From: an uncultured Burkholderiales bacterium
Lineage (GTDB): Bacteria > Pseudomonadota > Gammaproteobacteria > Burkholderiales > Burkholderiaceae
DNA length: 64,000 nucleotides
Direction of reading: 5' to 3'
Assembly (NCBI GenBank): GCA_946480465.1
Contig: CAMLJY010000020.1
Coordinates: 1 to 64,000 of the forward strand
Of this stretch, positions 29,755 to 38,641 are shown piece after piece (within the stretch, counting starts at the first letter, position 1; each line of letters opens with the position of its first letter). The notes below the pieces were generated by a model. It had not been told where the DNA came from, made no database searches, and saw nothing but the letters and a program-made list of their open reading frames with translations. A program made the position numbers and the translations under genes.

Positions 29755-31359
29755 ATGCACGACAAGATCCTCATCCTCGATTTCGGCTCCCAGGTCACCC
29801 AGCTGATCGCCCGGCGCGTGCGCGAGGCGCACGTGTACTGCGAGATCCACCCGAACGACGTCTCCGACGAGTTCATCCGCGAGTTCGCGCCGCGCGGCAT
29901 CATCCTTTCGGGCAGCCACGCCAGCACCTACGAAGAGCACGACCTGCGCGCCCCCGCCGCGGTGTGGGAACTGGGCGTGCCGGTGCTGGGCATCTGCTAC
30001 GGCATGTTCACGATGACGGTGCAGCTGGGCGGGCAGGTGGAGGCATCCACGCACCGCGAATTCGGCTATGCCGAGGTCCGCGCCCATGGTCACACCCGCC
30101 TGCTGGACGGCATCGAGGACCACCGCACCGCGGACGGCCACGGCATGCTGAAGGTGTGGATGAGCCATGGCGACAAGGTCACCGCGCTGCCGCCCGGCTT
30201 CAAGCTGATGGCCTCCACCCCCAGCTGCCCGATCGCCGGAATGGCCGATGAAGATCGGGGTTATTACGCGGTGCAGTTCCACCCCGAGGTGACGCACACC
30301 GTGCAGGGCCGGGCGCTGCTGGAGCGTTTCGTGCTGCAGATCTGCGGTGCCAAGGCCGACTGGATCATGCGCGACCACATCGAGGAGGCGGTGCGGCGCA
30401 TCCGCGAGCAGGTGGGCGACGAAGAGGTGATCCTCGGCCTGTCCGGCGGCGTCGATTCCAGCGTGGCCGCGGCGCTGATCCACCGCGCCATCGGCGACCA
30501 GCTGACCTGCGTCTTCGTCGACCACGGCCTCTTGCGCCTGAACGAGGGCGACGTGGTGATGGACATGTTCGCGGGCAAGCTGCATGCCAAGGTGGTGCGG
30601 GTGGATGCCAGCGAGCTGTTCCTCGGCAAGCTGGCCGGCGTCGCCGATCCCGAGGCCAAGCGCAAGATCATCGGCGGCCTGTTCGTGGACGTGTTCAAGG
30701 CCGAGGCCGCCAAGCTGAAGGCGGGCGGCGGCGGGCACAAGGGGGCGACCTTCCTCGCGCAGGGCACGATCTATCCCGACGTCATCGAGTCCGGCGGCGC
30801 CAAGACCAAGAAGGCCGTCACGATCAAGAGCCACCACAACGTGGGCGGCCTGCCCGAGCAGCTGGGCCTGAAGCTGCTGGAGCCGCTGCGCGACCTGTTC
30901 AAGGACGAGGTGCGCGAGCTGGGCGTGGCGCTGGGCCTGCCGCACGACATGGTCTACCGCCATCCGTTCCCCGGGCCGGGCCTGGGCGTGCGCATCCTCG
31001 GCGAAGTGAAGCGCGAGTACGCTGATCTGCTGCGCCGCGCCGATGCGATCTTCATCGAGGAGCTGCGCGCCGCCATCGATCCGGCGTCCGGCAAGAGCTG
31101 GTACGAGCTGACCAGCCAGGCCTTCACCGTGTTCCTGCCGGTCAAGAGCGTCGGCGTGATGGGCGACGGCCGCACCTACGACTACGTGGTGGCGCTGCGC
31201 GCGGTGCAGACCAGCGACTTCATGACCGCGGACTGGGCCGAGCTGCCCTACAGCCTGCTGAAGAAGGTGTCGGGACGCATCATCAACGAAGTGCGTGGCA
31301 TCAACCGCGTCACCTACGACGTGTCTTCCAAGCCGCCGGCGACCATCGAGTGGGAGTGA
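29755..31359 (+). CDS. guaA: GMP synthase (glutamine-hydrolysing)
   Basis: A 534-residue two-domain enzyme. The N-terminal class I glutamine amidotransferase has Cys81 (GICYGMFTM) and the His/Glu of [10 protein letters not shown]. The ATP pyrophosphatase has the P-loop [11 protein letters not shown], and a C-terminal dimerisation domain (IEWE end) follows. It aminates XMP to GMP. One oddity: the nucleophile motif reads CYGMF where the class I pattern expects a glutamine (CYGMQ). Everything else looks intact. It belongs with guaB upstream. Confidence 0.96.
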   Translation: MHDKILILDFGSQVTQLIARRVREAHVYCEIHPNDVSDEFIREFAPRGIILSGSHASTYEEHDLRAPAAVWELGVPVLGICYGMFTMTVQLGGQVEASTHREFGYAEVRAHGHTRLLDGIEDHRTADGHGMLKVWMSHGDKVTALPPGFKLMASTPSCPIAGMADEDRGYYAVQFHPEVTHTVQGRALLERFVLQICGAKADWIMRDHIEEAVRRIREQVGDEEVILGLSGGVDSSVAAALIHRAIGDQLTCVFVDHGLLRLNEGDVVMDMFAGKLHAKVVRVDASELFLGKLAGVADPEAKRKIIGGLFVDVFKAEAAKLKAGGGGHKGATFLAQGTIYPDVIESGGAKTKKAVTIKSHHNVGGLPEQLGLKLLEPLRDLFKDEVRELGVALGLPHDMVYRHPFPGPGLGVRILGEVKREYADLLRRADAIFIEELRAAIDPASGKSWYELTSQAFTVFLPVKSVGVMGDGRTYDYVVALRAVQTSDFMTADWAELPYSLLKKVSGRIINEVRGINRVTYDVSSKPPATIEWE

Positions 31360-31401
31360 CCCCCTGCGGGGCGAGCGGACAGGTGGATCACCGGGCCGAC
31401 G

Positions 31402-31953
31402 ATGACGGAGCGCCTCTTCTTCGCCGCGCACCCGGACGCTGCCTGCGCGGAACGGATCTCGGCGCTGGTGCACTCCCTGCGCGAGCCGCTGGGCTTGCGC
31501 TCGCGCGCGATCGACGGCGGGCGCAGCCACGTCACGCTGCTCTTCGTCGGCAGCTGGCCGCGTGCACCGGAGGGGCTGCTGCCGATGCTGCTGCAGGCCG
31601 GCGCGGCGGTCGCGCAGGCGGCGCAGGTGGCGCCGTTCGAGCTGCGCTTCGGCCAGGTCGCCAGCTTCAACCGGCGCCCGCGCAATCGGCCCATCGTGCT
31701 GTTGAGCGATCCGGCCGGCCCGGTGGCGCGCCTGCATGCCGGGCTTGCCGAGGAACTGGCGTCGCGGTCGGTCCCGTTCGATGCCTCCGCCGGCTACACG
31801 CCGCACCTGACGCTGATGTACGACGACGCGAAGGTCGATCCGCGGCCGGTCGAGCCCATCGGCTGGACGGTGCGCGAGTTCTCGTTGATGCACAGCCTGG
31901 TGGGACGGTCGACGCACCGTGTGCTCGGCCGCTGGCCGCTGGTCGGCCGCTGA
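31402..31953 (+). CDS. RNA 2',3'-cyclic phosphodiesterase / 2'-5' RNA ligase-like (2H family)
   Basis: A 183-residue 2H phosphoesterase. The two catalytic HxT motifs are HVTLLF (about residue 43) and HLTLMY (about residue 134), symmetrical in the fold. Such ThpR-like proteins open 2',3'-cyclic RNA ends or reversibly form 2'-5' linkages. It lies 42 nt after guaA and 13 nt before a small membrane protein gene, probably on the same transcript. The true substrate is unknown. Confidence 0.86.
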   Translation: MTERLFFAAHPDAACAERISALVHSLREPLGLRSRAIDGGRSHVTLLFVGSWPRAPEGLLPMLLQAGAAVAQAAQVAPFELRFGQVASFNRRPRNRPIVLLSDPAGPVARLHAGLAEELASRSVPFDASAGYTPHLTLMYDDAKVDPRPVEPIGWTVREFSLMHSLVGRSTHRVLGRWPLVGR

Positions 31954-31966
31954 ACGGAAGGAGTCG

Positions 31967-32188
31967 ATGATGGTGCGCATGGTGGTGGGCGTCGTGGTGC
32001 TGGTGGCAGCCGCCTTCGTCCTGCTGAACCTGGCCAAGCAACAGGCCGAGGCCCTGCGGCCTTCCGGCAACCCGGCTGCTGCATCGGCGCCGGGTTCGGC
32101 GGCGAACCTGCCCCAGAAGATCCAGCAGGACGTGCAGAAGGCGCTGCAGCAGGGCGCGGCCCAGCGCGCGTCCGACGCCAATCCATGA
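31967..32188 (+). CDS. Small single-pass membrane protein of unknown function
   Basis: A 73-residue protein with one N-terminal hydrophobic helix (MVVGVVVLVAAAFVLLNLA) and an Ala/Gln-rich tail with LPQKIQQDVQKALQQG, likely amphipathic. Preceded by a good ribosome-binding site (GGAAGGAG). Its stop overlaps the tadA start (ATGA). I do not recognise a family; coupling to tadA suggests it is expressed with it. Confidence 0.7.
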   Translation: MMVRMVVGVVVLVAAAFVLLNLAKQQAEALRPSGNPAAASAPGSAANLPQKIQQDVQKALQQGAAQRASDANP

Positions 32189-32796
32189 CCACGTTCACTC
32201 CCGCCGACGAGCAGGCGATGCGCATCGCGCTCGACCAGGCGCTGAACGCGCAGCTGGCGGGCGAGGTGCCGGTGGGCGCGGTCATCATGCGCGCCGGCCA
32301 GGTCATCGCCACCGGCTACAACCGCCCCATCACCACCCACGATCCGACGGCGCATGCCGAGATCGTCGCCCTGCGCCACGCCGCGCAGCTGCTCGAGAAC
32401 TACCGGCTGCCGGAGTGCGAGCTGTTCGTGACGCTGGAGCCTTGCGCGATGTGCGCGATGGCGTTGATGCATGCGCGCTTCAGGCGCGTGGTGTTCGCGG
32501 CACACGACCCCAAGACCGGCGCGGCCGGTTCGGTGGTCGACCTGTTCGCGCAGGGCAGCCTGAACCACCAGACCGAGGTGCAGGGCGGCCTGCTGGCCGA
32601 GCCCGCGTCACGCCTGCTGCGCGCCTTCTTCGTCGAGCGGCGCGCCCAGCAACGCGCCGAGCGCCTGCAGCGCAACCCGCTTTCCGCGGCGCCGATGGGC
32701 GAGGCGGGCGACGCGGTGGAGGGTGGCGACGGCGACCGCAGCGCCCCCATCCCGACGGGCGATGCCACCGAGCTGCCGCATCCCCAGGAACCCTGA
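32185..32796 (+). CDS. tadA: tRNA-specific adenosine deaminase
   Basis: A 203-residue zinc-dependent deaminase that converts A34 to inosine in tRNA-Arg(ACG). Zinc and catalytic residues are His57/Glu59 (HAEI) and Cys87/Cys90 (PCAMC). The motif GAVIM and the segment HDPTAHAEIVALRHAAQ are typical. The last 40 or so residues form a non-conserved Ala/Gly/Asp-rich tail beyond the usual 150-170 residues. It overlaps the small upstream gene by 4 nt. Confidence 0.94.
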   Translation: MTTFTPADEQAMRIALDQALNAQLAGEVPVGAVIMRAGQVIATGYNRPITTHDPTAHAEIVALRHAAQLLENYRLPECELFVTLEPCAMCAMALMHARFRRVVFAAHDPKTGAAGSVVDLFAQGSLNHQTEVQGGLLAEPASRLLRAFFVERRAQQRAERLQRNPLSAAPMGEAGDAVEGGDGDRSAPIPTGDATELPHPQEP

Positions 32797-32800
32797 CCGG

Positions 32801-33709
32801 ATGATCCCGATGACCTTGATGACCATCTTCGCGCCGGCAGGCGTCGAGCTGCGCAGCGCCGCGCTCAAGCTGGCCCGGCAGCGCCTGGGCGAACTGGGCT
32901 TCCAGGTGGCGCTGGACCCGGGCGTGCGGGGAAGGCACCAGCGTTTCGCCGGCGACGACGATGCCCGGCTGGATGCCGTGCACCGCGTCGCGAAGGCGGC
33001 ACCGTCGGTCGCCATGGCCTGCCGCGGCGGCTACGGCATGACCCGGCTGCTGGACCGCATCGACTGGAAGCTGCTGGCACGCAGCGTCGAGCAGGGCACG
33101 CGCTGGGTCGGCTACAGCGACCTGACGGCCTTGCAGTGCGCCTTGCTGGCCCACACGGGCGCGGGCAGCTGGCATGGCCCGATGGCCTGCGACGATTTCG
33201 GCCGCGCCGACGACGCGGGCGGCGTCGACGAGGTGACGCGCGACTGCTTCAGCGAAGCGATGTCGGGCGAACTCGAGGCGATCGGTTTCCGCACCGAGGC
33301 CGGTTTCGACGGCCTGGCCGCCCGCGGCACGCTGTGGGGCGGCAACCTGGCGGTGCTGCAGTCCCTGCTGGGCACGCCGCACTGGCCGCGGGTGAAGGGC
33401 GGCATCCTCTTCGTCGAGGAGGTCAACGAGCATCCCTACCGCATCGAGCGCACCCTGCTGCAACTGCACCAGGCCGGCGTGCTGGGGGCGCAGAAGGCGG
33501 TGCTGCTGGGCGCCTGCACGGACTACCGCAAGTCGCCACTGGACCGTGGCTACGGCCTGAAGCAGGCCATCGCCTACCTGCGTGGCGTGACGAAGACGCC
33601 GATCCTCACCGGACTGCCGTTCGGGCACGTGCCCACCAAGGTCTGCCTGCCGGTCGGCCGGCGGGTGCAACTGCTGGTGGACGGGCGCGATGTGCTGATC
33701 GGTTGGTGA
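32801..33709 (+). CDS. ldcA: LD-carboxypeptidase (peptidase S66)
   Basis: A 302-residue cytoplasmic serine peptidase of the S66 family that trims the terminal D-alanine from murein tetrapeptides during recycling. The nucleophile serine is in VGYSDLTAL after the conserved ACRGGYGMTRLLDRIDW. The catalytic glutamate (VEEVNEHPYRIERTL) and histidine (LPFGHVPTK) are present. The start is uncertain: ATG at 32801 or ATG at 32810, both close behind tadA. MccF-like family members share this fold, but the sequence favours a murein peptidase. Confidence 0.9.
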   Translation: MIPMTLMTIFAPAGVELRSAALKLARQRLGELGFQVALDPGVRGRHQRFAGDDDARLDAVHRVAKAAPSVAMACRGGYGMTRLLDRIDWKLLARSVEQGTRWVGYSDLTALQCALLAHTGAGSWHGPMACDDFGRADDAGGVDEVTRDCFSEAMSGELEAIGFRTEAGFDGLAARGTLWGGNLAVLQSLLGTPHWPRVKGGILFVEEVNEHPYRIERTLLQLHQAGVLGAQKAVLLGACTDYRKSPLDRGYGLKQAIAYLRGVTKTPILTGLPFGHVPTKVCLPVGRRVQLLVDGRDVLIGW

Positions 33710-33802
33710 CATCCGCGTTACAGCAAATCCGGCCCACGTGCCTGGGTGCACCTGTCTAGGCAAGCTGGTTCAAACCCCGAGGTGACGCGGGACCCCAGCG
33801 CC

Positions 33803-33808
33803 TAGAAT
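33803..33808 (+). promoter_or_regulatory. -10-like TAGAAT upstream of the peptide ABC operon
   Basis: GCGCCTAGAATCG lies about 120 nt before the substrate-binding protein start. Downstream in the putative leader is GGGCTGGC-CAAGA-GCCGGCCC (about 33826-33846), then GGCGCC and a T-run. A leader attenuator or an upstream terminator is possible. Confidence 0.4.
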
Positions 33809-33925
33809 CGCGCACCGCCTCGAAATGGGCTGGCCAAGAGCCGGCCCGGTCGAGGCGCCCTTTTTTGGCGCAGGCGCGGCCCATCGGTGGTCGGGTGCCT
33901 GGCGCCTGCACCAGGAGTGCCCCGC

Positions 33926-36160
33926 ATGCGCGGATCCGCTGTCGCCCGCCGTCTCTGCCTCGCCGTCTCGACCGTGCTGGCCGTCGTGGCCACCGGCTGC
34001 AACAACAGCCCCTACTGGAGCGGCGCCGAGCGCGAGAACACCATGTTCTATTCGTTCGACGAGCGCTCCCCGCGCTCGCTGGACCCTACGCAGTCCTACT
34101 CGAACCCGGAGTCCGCCTACACCTTCCAGGTCTACGAGCCGCCCTACGGCTACCACTACCTGAAGCGCCCGTACCAGCTGATTCCGAAGGCCGCGACCGA
34201 GGTGGCGCATCCTCGCTACGTGGACAAGGACGGCAAGCCGCTGCCGGATGACGCTCCGGCCGAGGCCATTGCCGAGAGCATCTACGACATCCGCATCAAG
34301 CCCGGCATCCTCTTTGCGCCGCACCCTGCCTTCGCGAAGGACGGTCAGGGCAGGTACCGCTACCTGAGCCTGACGCGCGAACAGCTCGGCAGCAAGCGTT
34401 CGCCGTGGGACTTCGAACACCAGGGCACGCGCGAGCTGGTGGCCGACGACTTCGTGTACGCGCTCAAGCGCCACGCCTCGCCGCGCATCCAGACGCCGGT
34501 GCAGGCGGTCTTCGCCGACTACGTGATCGGGCTGAAGGAATACGTCGCGCTGATCCGCGCCGAGGATGCGAAGCTGCTGGCGGGCCTGCCGGAGGACATC
34601 CGCGACAAGCCTTTCCTGGACTTCCGCAAGTATTCGCTCGCCGGCACCAGCGTGGTCGACAAGTACACCTGGCGCATTCGGCTCAAGGGCAAGTACCCGC
34701 AATGGAGCTACTGGATGGCCATGCCGTTCCTGGCTCCCGTGCCGTGGGAAGCCGATGCCTTCTATGCCCAGAACGGCATGAACGAGAACGGCCTGTCGCT
34801 GCACCAGTGGCCGGTGGGCACGGGGCCGTACATGATGCAGGAGTTCGTGCGCGACCGCCGCCACGTGCTGGTGCGCAATCCGAACTACCGCGGCACGCCT
34901 TATCCCTGCGAAGGCCAGCCCGAGGACAAGGCCGCCGGCCTGCTGGAGGACTGCGGGAAGACCATGCCCTTCATCGACAAGCTCTACGTGACGATCGAGA
35001 AGGAAAAGGTGCCGAAGAAGGAGAAGTTCAAGCAGGGCTTCTTCGACGTGCCGGAGATCGAGCGGCCCGAGTGGGGCGTGGACTTCCGCAACGACGCGGA
35101 CGATTCCGACGAGGTGAAGCGCTTGTTCGAGGAGCGCGGCTTCAAGTTCCCGCTGATGACCGACATCAGCAACTGGTACCTCGGCTTCAACATGCTCGAT
35201 CCGGTGATCGGCCGCGGCGACACGCCCGAGCAGCAGGTGAAGAACCGCAAGCTGCGCCAGGCGATCGCCATCGCCATCGACTGGGAAGAGGGCTACGGCC
35301 GCATCTTCAAGCACAAGGGCGGCGTGGCCGCGCACGGTCCCGTGCCGCCGGGCCTGTTCGGCTCGCGCGAGGGGCAGGGCCAGTTCCACAACCCGGTCAC
35401 CCACGTCTGGAAGGACGGCAGGGCGGTGCGCCGGCCGATCGAGGATGCACAGAAGCTGCTGGCCGAGGCCGGCTACCCCGGCGGCCGGGACGCCGCCACC
35501 GGCCGGCCCCTGGTGCTGAACTACGACTTCCAGCGCGCCATCACGCCCGAGTTCAAGAGCGAGAACGACTGGATGATCAAGCAGTTCGCCAAGCTCGGCA
35601 TCCAGCTGGAAATCCGCGCCACCGATTTCAACCAGTACCAGGACAAGACGCTCAAAGGCAAGCACCAGATCTTCTGGGGCGGCTGGCTGGCGGACTACCC
35701 CGACGCCGAGAACTTCCTGTTCCTGCTCTACGGCCCGCTGGCGCGTTCGAAGAGCGAGGGCGACAACTTCGCCAACTACGAGAACCGCGAGTACGACAAG
35801 CTCTACCGCCAGCTGCAGTCGCTGGACGACGGGCCGCAGAAGCAGGCCGTCATCGACAAGATGGTCCGCATCCTGCAGGACGATTCGCCCTGGTGCTTCG
35901 GCTACTTTCCGTGGGGCGGCATGGCCTTCCAGCAGTGGGTGCACAACGGCAAGCCCAGCATCATGATCAGAGACATGGCTCAGTACTACCGGCTCGACCC
36001 CGAGCTGCGCGCGCGCAAACAGGCTGAATGGAACCGCCCGGTGCGCTGGCCGCTCGTTTTGCTGGCTATCGCGGTGCTCGCCGCAATGTGGGCAGCGCGG
36101 CGCAGCTACAAGCTGCGCGAGACGGCGACTGCCCGCGGCCCCGCCGTGGCGACGCTCTGA
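33926..36160 (+). CDS. ABC transporter substrate-binding lipoprotein, peptide type (SBP_bac_5), with C-terminal membrane helix
   Basis: A 744-residue extracytoplasmic binding protein of the oligopeptide/Opp-Dpp class: the ADDFVYALKRHASPRI, GPYMMQEFVRDRRHVLVRNPNYRG and KNRKLRQAIAIAIDWEEGY segments are typical. The N-terminus ends in a lipobox-like VATGC (Cys25). A second hydrophobic helix (about residues 705-722) near the C-terminus is followed by a basic tail, so the protein may be anchored at both ends; most binding proteins lack this. The ATG has a CCAGGAG site. It is first in a four-gene operon with two permeases and a double ATPase. Confidence 0.9.
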   Translation: MRGSAVARRLCLAVSTVLAVVATGCNNSPYWSGAERENTMFYSFDERSPRSLDPTQSYSNPESAYTFQVYEPPYGYHYLKRPYQLIPKAATEVAHPRYVDKDGKPLPDDAPAEAIAESIYDIRIKPGILFAPHPAFAKDGQGRYRYLSLTREQLGSKRSPWDFEHQGTRELVADDFVYALKRHASPRIQTPVQAVFADYVIGLKEYVALIRAEDAKLLAGLPEDIRDKPFLDFRKYSLAGTSVVDKYTWRIRLKGKYPQWSYWMAMPFLAPVPWEADAFYAQNGMNENGLSLHQWPVGTGPYMMQEFVRDRRHVLVRNPNYRGTPYPCEGQPEDKAAGLLEDCGKTMPFIDKLYVTIEKEKVPKKEKFKQGFFDVPEIERPEWGVDFRNDADDSDEVKRLFEERGFKFPLMTDISNWYLGFNMLDPVIGRGDTPEQQVKNRKLRQAIAIAIDWEEGYGRIFKHKGGVAAHGPVPPGLFGSREGQGQFHNPVTHVWKDGRAVRRPIEDAQKLLAEAGYPGGRDAATGRPLVLNYDFQRAITPEFKSENDWMIKQFAKLGIQLEIRATDFNQYQDKTLKGKHQIFWGGWLADYPDAENFLFLLYGPLARSKSEGDNFANYENREYDKLYRQLQSLDDGPQKQAVIDKMVRILQDDSPWCFGYFPWGGMAFQQWVHNGKPSIMIRDMAQYYRLDPELRARKQAEWNRPVRWPLVLLAIAVLAAMWAARRSYKLRETATARGPAVATL

Positions 36161-36162
36161 CC

Positions 36163-37146
36163 ATGGGCAGCTTCATCCTCCGCCGTCTCGGCTACGGCGT
36201 GCTGATCCTGATCGGCGTCAACCTGCTCACCTTCTTCCTGTTCTTCACCGTCAACACGCCGGACGACATGGCGCGCCTGAACATCGGCGGCAAGCGCGTC
36301 ACGCCCGACCAGATCCAGCAGTGGAAAGCCGAGCGTGGCTACGACCGGCCGCTGTACTGGAACGCGAAGGAAGAGGGCACCGCCAAGCTGACCCGCACCG
36401 TGCTGTGGGAGCGTTCGATCTCGCTGATGGTGCTGGACTTCGGCCGCAGCGATTCCGCGCGCTCGGTGGACATCGGCCACGAGGTGGCGACCCGGATGGG
36501 CGTGAGCCTGCAGCTGGCGGTGCCGCTGTTCGTGCTGCAGCTGATCGTCAGCGTCGCCTTCTCGCTGCTGCTGGTGTTCTTCAGGCACTCGCGCATCGAT
36601 TTCTGGGGCGTCGTGCTGTGCGTGCTGATGCTGTCGATCTCGAGCCTGTTCTACATCATCGTCGGCCAGTTCCTGTTCTCGCGCGTGCTGCGGCTGGTTC
36701 CCATCTCGGGCTACGCACCGGGGCTGGATGCGGTGCGCTTCCTTGCCTTGCCGATCATCCTGTCGCTGCTCGCCCGCCTGGGCGGCGAGGCGCGGCTCTA
36801 CCGCGCGATGTTCCTCGAGGAGATCGGGAAGGACTACGTGCGCACGGCCCGTGCCAAGGGCTTGTCGGAGCAGGTGGTGCTGTTCCGGCACGTGCTGCGC
36901 AACGCGATGATCCCCATCATCACCAGCGCCGGGGGCTACCTGCCCTTCGTGTTCCTCGGCAGCCTGGTGTTCGAGAGCTTCTTCGGCATTCCCGGGCTTG
37001 GCGCCTTCGTGATCGAGGCGATCGCCGGCCAGGACTTCGCCATCGTGCGGACCATGGTGTTCCTGGGATCGCTGCTCTACATCGCGACCAACGTGCTGCT
37101 GGACGTTGCCTACACCTGGGTCGACCCCCGCGTGCGGCTCGCCTGA
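36163..37146 (+). CDS. Peptide ABC transporter permease (DppB/OppB-like)
   Basis: A 327-residue inner-membrane permease. The N-terminal signature RRLGYGVLILIGVNLLTFFLFF is typical of OppB-type subunits. About six transmembrane helices are present, and the EAA loop VRTARAKGLSEQVVLFRHVLRNAMIPII contacts the ATPase. It begins 2 nt after the binding-protein stop, implying tight coupling. Confidence 0.93.
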   Translation: MGSFILRRLGYGVLILIGVNLLTFFLFFTVNTPDDMARLNIGGKRVTPDQIQQWKAERGYDRPLYWNAKEEGTAKLTRTVLWERSISLMVLDFGRSDSARSVDIGHEVATRMGVSLQLAVPLFVLQLIVSVAFSLLLVFFRHSRIDFWGVVLCVLMLSISSLFYIIVGQFLFSRVLRLVPISGYAPGLDAVRFLALPIILSLLARLGGEARLYRAMFLEEIGKDYVRTARAKGLSEQVVLFRHVLRNAMIPIITSAGGYLPFVFLGSLVFESFFGIPGLGAFVIEAIAGQDFAIVRTMVFLGSLLYIATNVLLDVAYTWVDPRVRLA

Positions 37147-37174
37147 GTACCAACGGACGACAACGGAACCGCCC

Positions 37175-38617
37175 ATGCAATTCAAGTTCGTCCTGCTGTG
37201 GACCGATGCGGCGCTGTGGCTGCTCTTCATCGCGCTGGTGGGCTACGGCATCCGCGTCGCGCGGGCGCCGCACCTGCGCGCCACCTGGGCCAAGGCGCTG
37301 CGCGATCCGGCGGCGATGTGTTCGGCGCTGGTGCTGCTGGCCTTCCTGGTGGTCGCGGCGCTGGACAGCGTGCACTTCCGCCGTGCGCTTCCGCCGAGCG
37401 CGGGCCAGGCGGCCGGCACGGTGTTCTACGACACGCGTGCCGAGTCGCTGCTGGATGCGGTGCTGTCGCGCCAGATCCAGATGCGCGAGTCCAGCTATTC
37501 CGCGCCGCTGGCCTACGTGGCGCACAACAAGCAGACCACCACCGTCAACGGCCAGCCGGTGCGCGACTACCCGCGCCTGCAGTTCGGCGGCGCGCACCTG
37601 AAGGACGCCGCGGCCGAATGGGAGGCCGACGTGACCCTGCGCGCCGTGGGCGGCGCGTTCGCCGGCCTGGTGCTGGCCTTGGCCTGCAGCGGGCTGGCGG
37701 CCTGGGCCCTGCGGCGGCAGCACGGCGGCACGGCGGCCGCCTGGCGTGACATCGCCGCCGACCGCACCCACTTGCCGTGGCGCGCGGTGCTGCTCACTTT
37801 GGCCGTCATGTGCATGCTGGGCGGCGCCATCGCCGCGCTGATGGGCCATTACCACGTCTTCGGCACCGACCGCACGGGCAACGACGTGCTGGTGCAGACG
37901 CTGAAGAGCGTGCGCACGGCCTTCGTCATCGGCACCTTGTCGACGCTGGCCACGCTGCCGGTCGCGGTCACGCTTGGCATCCTGGCCGGCTACTTCCGGG
38001 GTTGGGTGGACGAGGTCGTGCAGTACCTCTACACCACCCTGTCCTCGGTGCCGAACGTGCTGTTGATCGCTGCCTGCGTGTTGATGGTGCAGGTCGCCAT
38101 CGACAAGCACCCGGAGTGGTTCGAGACCGGCGTCGAGCGCTCCGACCTGAAGGTCTTCATGCTCTGCGCGATCCTCGGACTCACCAGTTGGTCCACCTTG
38201 TGCCGGCTGGTCCGCGCGGAAACGCTGAAGCTGCGCGAGCTCGATTTCGTGCAGGCAGCCACCGCCTTCGGCGTCAGCCCGGCTCGCATCATGGCCCGGC
38301 ACATCCTGCCGAACGTGGTGCACCTGGTGCTGATCACCACGGTGCTGAGCTTCAGCGAGCTGATCCTGTACGAGGCGGTGCTCACCTACGTGGGCGTGGG
38401 CGTCGACCCGTCCACCAGCAGCTTCGGCGGCATGATCAACCTGGCCCGCAGCGAGATGAGCCGCGACCCAGTGGTGTGGTGGTCCTTCGCTGCCGCCTTC
38501 GCCTTCATGGTCGCGCTGGTGCTGGCAGCCAACCTCTTCGCCGACGGCGTGCGCGACGCCTTCGATCCCCGAGCCCGCGCACTGCGCCCGCGCCTGGGCC
38601 TGCGCAAGCCCGCCTGA
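37175..38617 (+). CDS. Peptide ABC transporter permease (DppC/OppC-like), long form
   Basis: A 480-residue permease, longer than the usual 300 residues. After TM1 and a second hydrophobic segment there is an extra region of about 150 residues (to residue 195) facing the periplasm in part. The normal OppC core follows (FGTDRTGNDVLVQTLKSVRTAFVIG...). The EAA loop is FVQAATAFGVSPARIMARHILPN. It lies 28 nt after the first permease. Confidence 0.92.
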   Translation: MQFKFVLLWTDAALWLLFIALVGYGIRVARAPHLRATWAKALRDPAAMCSALVLLAFLVVAALDSVHFRRALPPSAGQAAGTVFYDTRAESLLDAVLSRQIQMRESSYSAPLAYVAHNKQTTTVNGQPVRDYPRLQFGGAHLKDAAAEWEADVTLRAVGGAFAGLVLALACSGLAAWALRRQHGGTAAAWRDIAADRTHLPWRAVLLTLAVMCMLGGAIAALMGHYHVFGTDRTGNDVLVQTLKSVRTAFVIGTLSTLATLPVAVTLGILAGYFRGWVDEVVQYLYTTLSSVPNVLLIAACVLMVQVAIDKHPEWFETGVERSDLKVFMLCAILGLTSWSTLCRLVRAETLKLRELDFVQAATAFGVSPARIMARHILPNVVHLVLITTVLSFSELILYEAVLTYVGVGVDPSTSSFGGMINLARSEMSRDPVVWWSFAAAFAFMVALVLAANLFADGVRDAFDPRARALRPRLGLRKPA

Positions 38618-38641
38618 GCGCCGAGCGACGACGAGATCACC

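Noticed and set aside
33767..33776. GGTTCAAACC, resembling a tRNA T-loop
   Set aside because: Flanking bases do not form the 5-bp T-stem, acceptor stem or anticodon arm of a tRNA.
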